A DNA stretch of 31,219 nucleotides from an uncultured Bacteroidota bacterium (GTDB lineage Bacteria > Bacteroidota > Bacteroidia > Chitinophagales > Chitinophagaceae), in NCBI GenBank assembly GCA_937928385.1, contig CALEZD010000116.1, positions 1 to 31,219 on the forward strand, in the 5' to 3' direction. Position numbers and translations under genes: made by a program. The notes beneath the pieces are model-generated. The model searched no databases. It had not been told where the DNA came from and was given only the letters and a program-made list of their open reading frames with translations. The first letter of the stretch is position 1. Each line of letters begins with the position of its first letter. Positions 14,214-22,008 of the stretch are shown piece after piece.

Positions 14214-15059
14214 TCAGTTTATTTGCTCAAGTTGTACTTCCTCGTTCTTCCTTATGCGGCCTTTCTCGTCTTTTACCAGGTTGGCGCATGCAATTTTAGG
14301 ATCGTGCTCAAAATACAGCAGCCAGTTATTATCCGCAGCCATATTCAACAGCCGTTCCTTTTCAGCCAAAGTATCCAGCGGGCGCATATCGTAAGCCATT
14401 ACCCACGGCATGGAAATGTGGGCGGCACTTGGTACCAGGTCGGCACAATAGAGGATGGTTGTGCCGTTATAGTCAATACGCGGCAGCATCATTTGCTCTG
14501 TATGGCCATCTACATAATGTATGTGTATACCGGGCAGCCACTCTTCACCATCGGGCGTGTCTACAAACTGTAGTTTACCGCTCTCCTGTATGGGTAGGAT
14601 ATTCTCGGGCAGGAAAGAGGCTTTCTCCCTTGCATTGGGATGAACAGCCCAGTCCCAATGCGCTTTGTTGCTCCAGTAGATAGCGTTCGGAAAAGCAGGC
14701 ACCAGTTGATCGCCCTCGCGTTTGATACTGCCACCGCAATGGTCAAAGTGCAGGTGGGTGAGAAACACATCGGTAACATCAGCCGGTGTATAGCCAACTT
14801 TTGCCAGGGAGCTTTCTACAGTATCTTCCCCATGCGGGTGGTAGTAGCTGAAGAATTTGTCATCCTGCTTATCACCCATGCCGTTGTCTATCAATATCAG
14901 CCTGTCATTGTGCTCTATCAGCAGGCAGCGCATGGCCCAGCTACACATATTATTATCATCGGCGGGATTGGCCCTTTGCCACATGCTTTTGGGCACTACG
15001 CCATGCATAGCCCCACCATCCAATTTGAAATATCCTGCAAGTATAGTATATAACTTCAT
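14214..15059 (-). CDS. Metallo-beta-lactamase-fold hydrolase
   Basis: The HLHFDH motif (102-107) is the HxHxDH signature, with further zinc ligands at His186 (VDGHT), Asp207 (YCADLVPS) and His252 (FEHDP), so a complete dinuclear site is present. The order and spacing, with Asp207 as bridging ligand, resemble the AHL-lactonase and related hydrolase group, but the substrate cannot be told from sequence. The protein has 281 residues, no signal peptide, and is expected in the cytoplasm. It starts five bases after the transporter stop and is followed by the cupin gene after three bases. This tight packing suggests that the three products act on the same compound. Confidence 0.88.
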   Translation of the reverse strand: MKLYTILAGYFKLDGGAMHGVVPKSMWQRANPADDNNMCSWAMRCLLIEHNDRLILIDNGMGDKQDDKFFSYYHPHGEDTVESSLAKVGYTPADVTDVFLTHLHFDHCGGSIKREGDQLVPAFPNAIYWSNKAHWDWAVHPNAREKASFLPENILPIQESGKLQFVDTPDGEEWLPGIHIHYVDGHTEQMMLPRIDYNGTTILYCADLVPSAAHISMPWVMAYDMRPLDTLAEKERLLNMAADNNWLLYFEHDPKIACANLVKDEKGRIRKNEEVQLEQIN

Positions 15060-15064
15060 AGTAT

Positions 15065-16393
15065 CTATCTTACCGATGCCTGTATATTCTTTTTAATAGC
15101 TATCGTACGTGCAAGGTACAAAATGATGCCGCCTATGACAAAGAATACGAGTACCGCCAGTACCGACTTACGCATGCTGCCGGTAATATGCTCTATGAAT
15201 CCGAAAGAGAAGAGCCCGATAACTATAGCCAGCTTTTCCGTCACGTCGTAAAAGCTGAAGAAAGAGGTAGTGTCTTTGGTTTCCGGCATTAGCTTGGAAT
15301 ACGTTGACCTGCTCAGTGATTGTATACCGCCCATCACTAATCCTACAAAAGTGGCGATGATGTAAAACTGCATAACCGTCTGTATGAAATAAGCGTAAAT
15401 GCATATACCTATCCATATCAGCACTACTCCTATCAGCACGTTCAGGTTGCCAAAGCGTTCAGAAAGCCGTGCCATAGTATATGCACCGCCAATAGCCACC
15501 AGTTGTATGATGAGAATGGTGGTGATAAGTTCATCTCTTGCAAGCCCCAGTTCTTTCGCGCCAAAAGCTGCCGCTGCCAGCATTACAGTTTGTACGCCCA
15601 TACTATAGAAGAAAAACGCGCCCAGATAGGTGCGCAACACCGGCATTTGTTTTACCTGCTGCCATACCTTACGCAGTTCGTGAAAACCATTTGTAAGCAC
15701 ACTGTACTCAGGATGTTGTTTAAGTGGCTCGCCCTTCGGCAATTTACGCAAGGGTATCTGTGCCCAACTAATCCACCACAGCCCAACCAACAGAAAAGAG
15801 AACCGCGAAGCGCTGCCCGCATCCATTGCAAACCATTGGGGTTTAATGACAAATAAAAGACATACTATTTGTAACAGAACACTGCCAATATATCCATAAG
15901 CAAAACCCTTGGCGCTTACCCTGTCCCGCTCATGTTCAGCAGCTATTTCGGGCAGGTAGGCATTGTAAAATACCAGGCTGCCACAATAACCTATCGCCGC
16001 CAGCCCAAAGAGGATAATACCCAATTCAATGTTCTCTTTGGTAAACAGGAACAAGCCGCAGCAGGCAATAGCACCTATATAGGTAAAGAAGCGCATGTAC
16101 TTTTTCTTATTCCCACGGTAGTCGGCAATAGAGGAAAGTATGGGCGAGATGAAAGCAATAATAAGATAGGCAATAGATAAGGTGTAGTCCTGCAATACGG
16201 TATTAGTAATCTCCATCCCGAAGAAGGAAACTTTGTCGGAGGGTACTTTGGTAGTATCGGTAGTAATGGCAATATAATATGCGGGGAAAATGGTGGATGT
16301 AATGACGAGGTTGTAAGCTGAGTTGCCCCAGTCGTACATAGCCCAGGCGTTGTGCAGTTTCTTTTTGGCAGATGGCAAAGCAGTGGTTTCCAT
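15065..16393 (-). CDS. MFS transporter of the UMF1 / Atg22-like family
   Basis: The N-terminal NAWAMYDWGNSAYNLV motif is characteristic of the UMF1 (Atg22-like) branch of the major facilitator superfamily. About 12 hydrophobic helices can be counted, with the cytoplasmic loops ADYRGNKKKYM after helix 3 and RLSERFGN in the second half, both MFS loop-2-type signatures. The length of 442 residues is typical. Eukaryotic Atg22 exports amino acids from the vacuole; the bacterial members have no firm substrate. It is the first gene of the leftward operon with the MBL-fold hydrolase and the cupin. Confidence 0.9.
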   Translation of the reverse strand: METTALPSAKKKLHNAWAMYDWGNSAYNLVITSTIFPAYYIAITTDTTKVPSDKVSFFGMEITNTVLQDYTLSIAYLIIAFISPILSSIADYRGNKKKYMRFFTYIGAIACCGLFLFTKENIELGIILFGLAAIGYCGSLVFYNAYLPEIAAEHERDRVSAKGFAYGYIGSVLLQIVCLLFVIKPQWFAMDAGSASRFSFLLVGLWWISWAQIPLRKLPKGEPLKQHPEYSVLTNGFHELRKVWQQVKQMPVLRTYLGAFFFYSMGVQTVMLAAAAFGAKELGLARDELITTILIIQLVAIGGAYTMARLSERFGNLNVLIGVVLIWIGICIYAYFIQTVMQFYIIATFVGLVMGGIQSLSRSTYSKLMPETKDTTSFFSFYDVTEKLAIVIGLFSFGFIEHITGSMRKSVLAVLVFFVIGGIILYLARTIAIKKNIQASVR

Positions 16394-16395
16394 GC

Positions 16396-16417
16396 AGCTA
16401 AAATATATCTTTTAGCT
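16396..16417. repeat. Perfect 8-bp inverted repeat just before the MFS gene
   Basis: AGCTAAAA (16396-16403) and TTTTAGCT (16410-16417) are exact reverse complements around a six-base TATATC loop, starting two bases upstream of the MFS start codon. It lies between the ureohydrolase gene and the MFS operon. It may be an operator, or an RNA hairpin that limits translation of the first operon gene. It is too AT-rich to be a convincing terminator. Confidence 0.45.
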
Positions 16418-16449
16418 ATGGAAATATACTGTTAGCCCAAACTTAACGG

Positions 16450-17496
16450 CTATTTGCCCAGCATGAAATTGCACATCTTGTACAATGCGCGCGCGCCTAC
16501 TATATTGTCTATGCCATCGGTATTCTGCTGCCCCGTGGAAACCTCGTTCAGGTCGAAGCCTATCAGTTGGCGGCCGCTTTCGTGCAGGAGTTTGAAGAGG
16601 TAAAACACCTGCTCCAGCTCAAAACCACCCGGTACCGGGGTACCCGTATTGGGGCACAGCTTGGGGTCCAGGCCATCTATATCAAAACTGATGTATACTT
16701 TCTCCGGCAGTTCGTCTATGATGTTTTTGCAGATGGCTTTCCAGGTAATGCCCTCATATTGACGTTCTTTTATCTCTTTGTCAAACCAGGTAGATACACG
16801 TTCAGGGTTCTGGCGTATCATTACCAGTTCTTCATCACAATAATCGCGTATGCCTACCTGCACCAGCTTGCTCACCTGCGGCACTTCCTTCAGCACATTA
16901 TACATAATGGAAGCATGCGAGTAGGTAAAGTTCTCATAAGCTTCGCGTAAGTCTGCATGGGCGTCTATCTGCAGTATGCCGAAGTCCTTATGGTATTCAG
17001 TTAATGCTTTAATAAAACCCAACGGTGTGCTATGATCGCCGCCCACCAGGCCTACTTTTTTGCCTTTCCTCAGCAAAGCTGCTGCCTGCTCCTGTACCTT
17101 GCCTACCATCCATGTACAGCTCTCGTTAACTTCTTTCAGTTTATCAGTGAGGTACTCATTCTCAGTGACTATACCTCCGTCTTCCAGGTGGCGGATGATG
17201 AGTTCGGCGCACTGGCGTTTGTAATCGCTCTTGGTACGCATCTCTTTATCGATAGGCAACATACAGATACCCCTCTTCCAGGCGTCTGTCATATCCGGGT
17301 CGTACAGGTCTATTTGCAGCGATGCATTGAAAATATGCTCCGGCCCGCGCGATGTACCGTCACGGTAAGATATAGTTACCTCCCAGGGTACGGGTAACAG
17401 CACCAGTTCAGCATCTTCTTCTGAAAAAGGTAACCCAAATATGTTATTAGATGTCAGCCCCACCGAGTTGGGGTCAAATGTAGACAGGTCTGCCAT
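16450..17496 (-). CDS. Arginase/agmatinase-family ureohydrolase
   Basis: The family hydrolyses guanidino or formimino groups using two manganese ions. The metal-binding motifs are complete: GGDHS (152-156), DAHADLR (178-184) and SFDIDGLDP (270-278), with the later EVSTGQQ segment in place of the usual Glu-containing motif. At 348 residues it is somewhat longer than E. coli agmatinase. Candidate reactions are agmatine to putrescine plus urea, or formimidoylglutamate to glutamate plus formamide; the motifs do not decide. No hut or polyamine genes are adjacent. It has a strong promoter of its own and precedes the MFS operon by 56 bases. Confidence 0.88.
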   Translation of the reverse strand: MADLSTFDPNSVGLTSNNIFGLPFSEEDAELVLLPVPWEVTISYRDGTSRGPEHIFNASLQIDLYDPDMTDAWKRGICMLPIDKEMRTKSDYKRQCAELIIRHLEDGGIVTENEYLTDKLKEVNESCTWMVGKVQEQAAALLRKGKKVGLVGGDHSTPLGFIKALTEYHKDFGILQIDAHADLREAYENFTYSHASIMYNVLKEVPQVSKLVQVGIRDYCDEELVMIRQNPERVSTWFDKEIKERQYEGITWKAICKNIIDELPEKVYISFDIDGLDPKLCPNTGTPVPGGFELEQVFYLFKLLHESGRQLIGFDLNEVSTGQQNTDGIDNIVGARALYKMCNFMLGK

Positions 17497-17518
17497 GTCA
17501 GTTTTTTTAACGAGGGTG

Positions 17519-17548
17519 CAAAGTTAGGGGTTTACACATTACAACAAA
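17519..17548 (-). promoter_or_regulatory. Promoter of the ureohydrolase gene
   Basis: On the minus strand, TTTG (17548-17545), 18 bp and TAACTTTG (17526-17519) match the Bacteroidota consensus exactly. The box ends 23 bases before the ATG at 17496, giving a short leader of about 17 bases. Confidence 0.7.
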
Positions 17549-17586
17549 CAACGGGTTATGAATCTTAACTACCGCTTTACAGGGGG

Positions 17587-18915
17587 TTACCTTGCTGTAT
17601 ATATCTTAACTTTCTTATTCTTAAGTTTCTCATCCTTCACCTGTTGCATTACATACCCCGCCTTAGACCGGCGTACAGCCACAAAAGAAGAAAAATCTTT
17701 TACATCTATCAGGCCTATATCTTCTTTTTTCAGTTCACCTTTCTTAGCCAGGAAACCCACTATGTCTATCTTGTTCACCTTATCCTTTTTACCGGCAGAT
17801 ATGAACAGGGTAACCCATTTGGGTTTTTCGGGCAGAACAGCTTGTGCGGGCAATGGCACCTCAGCTATTTCAGGGTCTATATATGCCGGTAAATATTCTG
17901 TAGGCGATAATATTAGTATAGCCGTACCGCTGGCTTCCATCCGTGCTGTCCTGCCATTTCGGTGCGTGAAGATGTCTTCTGTAGGAGGAAGGTGGTAATG
18001 TATAATGTAGCGGATATATGGTATGTCCAGGCCACGCGCTGCCAGGTCAGTCGTTACCAGTACGTTGGCGCTGCCATTCTTAAACTTGCACAGGGCGCTG
18101 TCGCGCTCCTGCTGCTCCATGCCACCATGATAAAATACATTCATGATACCCTTATCCTTCATTTTCCCGCTTACCTGTTCCACATCATCCCTATGATTGC
18201 AAAACACGATGGACGAACGGTTGTTGGCCATGCATAGCAGTTGAAACAAGGCTTCTGTTTTATCTTTTGAGGGGGATAGTATCTTCTGTACTTCGAGCAG
18301 TTTTTCATCCGCATCATCACCTGTTACGAAGTCTAGCTTCTCATATCCATCAAAATGTACAAATTCAGGTATTTCCACCGCTTCTGTGGCCGAAGTAAGT
18401 ATCCTCTTGTTAAGATTGGGCAATGAATCAAGTATAAACCCTACCTCCTCCTGGAAACCGAGTTCCAGTGTCTTGTCAAATTCATCCAGCACCAGGGTTT
18501 CAATACTGCCCATGTTAATGCTTTCCCTGCGTATATGGTCGCCCAGGCGGCCGGGTGTACCTACTATTACAGCAGGCTGCTCTACCAGGCTTTGTTCTTC
18601 TATTTCCCTCTTGTGCCCGCCATAGCAACTGGTTATTTTCAAACCGGTGCCCATTTGTTTAAACACTCCTTCTATTTGTGTAGCCAACTCCCGCGATGGA
18701 ACGACTATCAGGGCCTGCGTGTTTTTGCTCTCTGTATCTATCTTTTGCAGTATGGGCAACAGGTATGCAAGTGTTTTACCCGACCCTGTGGCCGATAACA
18801 AAAGCACATTATTGTGCTCAAGGTTGGCTGCTAAGGAAGCTTCCTGCATTTCGTTCAGCGCTTCTATATCCAGGTTGGCCAGTATCTTATCTATGGGGAA
18901 ATTATCCTTCTGCAT
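17587..18915 (-). CDS. DEAD-box RNA helicase with DbpA-type C-terminal domain
   Basis: Numbering from the ATG at 18915 (an in-frame GTG lies one codon upstream): motif I SATGSGKT (41-48), PSRELA, TPGR, motif II DEFD (144-147), motif III SAT (175-177), ARGLD and motif VI HRNGRTAR (318-325). Residues 367-442 (WVTLFISAGKKDK to the end) form the DbpA RNA-binding domain, which in E. coli DbpA targets hairpin 92 of 23S rRNA. A role in ribosome assembly is therefore likely. Two departures from the classic family stand out: Phe in place of Ala in DEAD, and Ala in place of Gly in HRxGRTGR. The length of 442 residues is normal. It is divergent from the amidohydrolase gene. Confidence 0.92.
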   Translation of the reverse strand: MQKDNFPIDKILANLDIEALNEMQEASLAANLEHNNVLLLSATGSGKTLAYLLPILQKIDTESKNTQALIVVPSRELATQIEGVFKQMGTGLKITSCYGGHKREIEEQSLVEQPAVIVGTPGRLGDHIRRESINMGSIETLVLDEFDKTLELGFQEEVGFILDSLPNLNKRILTSATEAVEIPEFVHFDGYEKLDFVTGDDADEKLLEVQKILSPSKDKTEALFQLLCMANNRSSIVFCNHRDDVEQVSGKMKDKGIMNVFYHGGMEQQERDSALCKFKNGSANVLVTTDLAARGLDIPYIRYIIHYHLPPTEDIFTHRNGRTARMEASGTAILILSPTEYLPAYIDPEIAEVPLPAQAVLPEKPKWVTLFISAGKKDKVNKIDIVGFLAKKGELKKEDIGLIDVKDFSSFVAVRRSKAGYVMQQVKDEKLKNKKVKIYTAR

Positions 18916-18920
18916 CACTG

Positions 18921-18928
18921 CAAAAATA
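18921..18928 (-). promoter_or_regulatory. -7 box very close to the helicase start
   Basis: The minus strand reads TATTTTTG, an exact TAnnTTTG match, ending 6 bases before the A of the ATG at 18915. A leaderless or nearly leaderless mRNA is predicted. This favours the ATG over the GTG at 18918, which would lie at or before the start of transcription. No TTG is seen at -33. Confidence 0.5.
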
Positions 18929-19018
18929 CAAAATAACGGACATAAAATGCTTTATTATACCCCCGCTGTTTTGGCTGGTAGGTATATATTCGTTACATTC
19001 AAAGCTCACAACGGTTTT

Positions 19019-20146
19019 ATGGAAGAGTTAATTGCAATCAGGAGGCACCTGCATCAGCACCCGGAATTGTCGGGGGAGGAACATGAAACGCAGCGTTATA
19101 TACTGGGTTTATTAAAGGAACTGAATACAGATAAAATAACGCCTGTTGCAGGCACGGGTATACTTGTACAGTTCAATGGCAGCAGCAATGGGAAGAATAT
19201 ACTCTATAGGGGTGATATGGATGCCTTGCCTATAGAAGAAACCAATGATTTTGCCCACCGCTCAGTCAACCGGGGCGTATCTCATAAATGCGGGCACGAC
19301 GGGCATACGACCATCATGTACGGGCTGTCCAAACACTTTGCCGCTAACCGGCCTGAATACGGTAATGTATATATCCTCTTCCAACCGGCTGAAGAGGTAG
19401 GCCGGGGTGCGAAGGGGGTAGAAGACAGCGGCATACTTGATTCCCTTGATATAGACCTTGTATTTGCCCTGCACAATGTGCCTTCTTACCCCTTGCATCA
19501 AATAGTATGCAGGGTGGGGAGTTTTACACCGAGTGTCACTACGCTGATAGCATGGTTCAAAGGGCATACCTCTCATGCTGCCGAGCCCTGGCACGGGCGC
19601 AACCCCGCCGCAGCTATGAGCAGCTATATGCTGGATGCACTGAATTATAATATGGAAGATGGCGAGCAACATCATTTCATCACCATAACGCCGGCATACA
19701 TGGAATTGGGCAGCATCGCATATGGCACATCGGCAGGCGAGGGCTCAGTACACCTCACCATAAGGGCAGACACCAACGAACGCCTGAGGAGTGCAGTAGA
19801 TAAGATAACACAACTGGCAAAGCAGAAAGCAGAACAACACGGGCTAAACATACATTTTGAAGAGCAGGAAATATTTGAATCGAACCAAAACGCACCTGAG
19901 GCTGTTAGCCTGGTAGAAGCCGCAGCGGCGGAGCTAGGGTTATCATATCATGACAAAGATGAACCATTCCGCTGGGGGGAAGATTTCGGATTGTTTACCA
20001 ACAGGATCAAAGGGGCTATGTTCGGCATAGGCTCAGGTGAGGACTGCAAGCCACTGCACCACCCGGCTTACGATTTTCCCGATGAAATACTGGCGAACGC
20101 AATCAATATGTTTATAACCATACAGAAAAAAGCACAGGCAATATGA
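19019..20146 (+). CDS. M20D-family amidohydrolase (N-acyl amino acid hydrolase type)
   Basis: The M20D group removes acyl or related groups from amino acids, as in hippurate hydrolase and IAA-amino acid hydrolase. The N-terminal RRHLHQHPELSGEE, the metal-binding CGHDGH (91-96, with Cys91 the usual M20D ligand), PAEE (123-126), ALHN (His152) and the C-terminal HHPAYDFPDE are all present. The dimerisation domain lies in the middle, from FKGHTSHAAEPWHGRNPA. I chose the ATG at 19019, giving 375 residues; the frame is open further back to 18647 but that part is antisense to the helicase gene and has no family motifs. The stop overlaps the racemase start (ATGA), so the two are translationally coupled. 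Confidence 0.9.
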   Translation: MEELIAIRRHLHQHPELSGEEHETQRYILGLLKELNTDKITPVAGTGILVQFNGSSNGKNILYRGDMDALPIEETNDFAHRSVNRGVSHKCGHDGHTTIMYGLSKHFAANRPEYGNVYILFQPAEEVGRGAKGVEDSGILDSLDIDLVFALHNVPSYPLHQIVCRVGSFTPSVTTLIAWFKGHTSHAAEPWHGRNPAAAMSSYMLDALNYNMEDGEQHHFITITPAYMELGSIAYGTSAGEGSVHLTIRADTNERLRSAVDKITQLAKQKAEQHGLNIHFEEQEIFESNQNAPEAVSLVEAAAAELGLSYHDKDEPFRWGEDFGLFTNRIKGAMFGIGSGEDCKPLHHPAYDFPDEILANAINMFITIQKKAQAI

Positions 20147-21315
20147 AAGATTCATCCGGCATAATACTGGATAAGACTGCTATGAAGAATAACTGGCGCT
20201 TTCTGAGATCGTATTTCGGCACAGAAAAAACCATAAGCGCGGTAGTAAAAGGCAATGCTTATGGCCACGGCATAGAAACCTACGTACCCCTGGCCGAAGA
20301 GTGCGGGGTCAACCATTTCTCGGTGTTCAATGCGGGGGAGGCGTATGAGGTACACAGGGTAGCTTCACCCGGCAGCACTTTAATGATAATGGGTGCGATG
20401 AATGATGAAGACATCAGTTGGGCAATAGCCAATGATATTGAATTTTATGTATTTGATATGATAAGGTTGCAGAGCGCTGTGGAGGAAGCCAGGAAACAAG
20501 GCAAAAAAGCTATAATACATATAGAAGCTGAAACCGGTATGTACCGCACAGGTTTTGACATACAGCAGGTGCCGGAAGTGATACGCCAAATAAGGCAGCA
20601 CAGAGAGCATCTTTTCTTCAAGGGCTTGTGTATGCACTTTGCAGGAGCAGAACATATAAGCAACTACATGCGGTTGAAAAATCAGAAAACCATTTTCAAG
20701 AAAATACATAACCTGTTCAGGAAGGCGGGCGTAGAACCTGAAATGGTGCATACCTGCTGCTCTGCGGCAGCCATACGTTTCCCCGATATGCATTACGATA
20801 TGCTGCGCATCGGCATACTGCAATATGGCTTCTGGCCCAGCCCCGAAATGATGGTGACCTACCTGAATGAGCAAAAATTAGGTCACGGCGACTCGCCCCT
20901 CAAGAGGGTAATACGCTGGGAAAGCACGGTAATGAGTGTAAAAAATGTGCCGCAGGGTTCATTTGTAGGATATGGCTACAGCTACCTGGCCGAACATAAT
21001 ATGAAGATTGCCGTGGTGCCGGTGGGGTACGCACATGGCTTCAGCCGGGGGTTGAGCAATTCAGGTAGTGTGCTAATCAATGGGCACCGGCTACCTGTCA
21101 TTGGCATTGTAAATATGAACTGTATAGCTGTAGACATAACAGGAGAGGCCGATGATGTACAATGTGGAGATACTGTGGTATTAATAGGGCGCCAGGGCGA
21201 ACGGGAAATAAGCGTTGCATCTTTTGGCGAAATGAGTAACCAACTGAACTATGAATTACTAACCCGCCTGCCTATAAACATACCCCGGTTTGTAAGTGAT
21301 AACAGTGCTAATTAA
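20143..21315 (+). CDS. Alanine racemase-like PLP enzyme, unusual motifs
   Basis: A fold-type III racemase with an N-terminal barrel and a C-terminal beta domain. The PLP lysine is Lys36 in VVKGNAYGHG, Arg222 in LRIGILQYG should contact the pyridine nitrogen, and Tyr277 in GYGYSY matches the second catalytic base. Two conserved spots deviate: KVDTGM is EAETGM (128-133), and the usual SMD or CMD before the VD motif is NMN (324-326), replacing the active-site Asp. At 390 residues the length is normal, without the MurF fusion found in many Bacteroidota alanine racemases. It is coupled to the amidohydrolase gene by a four-base overlap. It may act on alanine or on another amino acid released by its partner. 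Confidence 0.82.
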   Translation: MKDSSGIILDKTAMKNNWRFLRSYFGTEKTISAVVKGNAYGHGIETYVPLAEECGVNHFSVFNAGEAYEVHRVASPGSTLMIMGAMNDEDISWAIANDIEFYVFDMIRLQSAVEEARKQGKKAIIHIEAETGMYRTGFDIQQVPEVIRQIRQHREHLFFKGLCMHFAGAEHISNYMRLKNQKTIFKKIHNLFRKAGVEPEMVHTCCSAAAIRFPDMHYDMLRIGILQYGFWPSPEMMVTYLNEQKLGHGDSPLKRVIRWESTVMSVKNVPQGSFVGYGYSYLAEHNMKIAVVPVGYAHGFSRGLSNSGSVLINGHRLPVIGIVNMNCIAVDITGEADDVQCGDTVVLIGRQGEREISVASFGEMSNQLNYELLTRLPINIPRFVSDNSAN

Positions 21316-21973
21316 CCACTGCAACTACCATACCGTCATACTCTTTGATGCCTACGTTCTGCAATATGGTAGCCGTTACCGCTTTATTGCCCGACAGCCA
21401 TTGGTTTAATCTTCTTACACCCTGCACACGCTCATCGGTGCTGTTTTCGTCCAGCACAGCACCTTCACGTATTACATTATCGGCAATGATTATTGAGCCC
21501 GGCCTGGCTAATTTGATTGCCCACTGAAAATACTCCGGGTAAGGTGGTTTGTCAGCATCTATGAATATCAAATCAAACGGGGCAAGTCTTTCTTTTTCTA
21601 TTTCCGGCAATACATCCAGTGCCTTGCCTATACGTATATCTATCTTGTGCTGTAATTCTGCAAATTCAAAATTCTTATGGGCTACTTCAGCATAACCGGC
21701 ATCAGCTTCTATCGTTATTACTTCGCCATCATCGGGTATAGCCCTTGCCAGCCATATTGTGCTATATCCGCCCAGGGTGCCCAGTTCAAGTATCTTTTTA
21801 GCATTGCACATTTTAGCCAATACCTGCAGGAACTTGCCCTGCACGGGAGAGATATTAATCATAGGCATGCCTGCAGCATGGGTGGCACGCTCTGCATGGC
21901 CTAATACATCGTCAACAGGGGCCAGCAGGTTACTGATGTATTCATCTACCTGCATGAAAAGTTTATCATCCAT
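21308..21973 (-). CDS. Class I SAM-dependent O-methyltransferase (COMT-like)
   Basis: The protein fits the catechol/caffeoyl-CoA O-methyltransferase family. The SAM-binding motif is LELGTLGGYST (62-72), followed by an acidic Glu at the end of strand 2 (TIEAD). The metal site is DADKPPYPEYF (139-149) with DNV at 165-167, supplying Asp and Asn ligands for a divalent ion. At 221 residues it is the standard single-domain length and has no signal peptide. The methyl acceptor is probably a catechol-like or hydroxylated small molecule, but this cannot be resolved. Its stop overlaps that of the racemase gene by eight bases. Confidence 0.9.
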   Translation of the reverse strand: MDDKLFMQVDEYISNLLAPVDDVLGHAERATHAAGMPMINISPVQGKFLQVLAKMCNAKKILELGTLGGYSTIWLARAIPDDGEVITIEADAGYAEVAHKNFEFAELQHKIDIRIGKALDVLPEIEKERLAPFDLIFIDADKPPYPEYFQWAIKLARPGSIIIADNVIREGAVLDENSTDERVQGVRRLNQWLSGNKAVTATILQNVGIKEYDGMVVAVVN

Positions 21974-22008
21974 GTATGTGAAGTTACAACAATCGGGGAT
22001 GTGATAAA

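Noticed and set aside
18647..19018. N-terminal extension of the M20 amidohydrolase
   Set aside because: The extra 124 codons are antisense to the helicase gene and lack family motifs; the ATG at 19019 starts the conserved domain.
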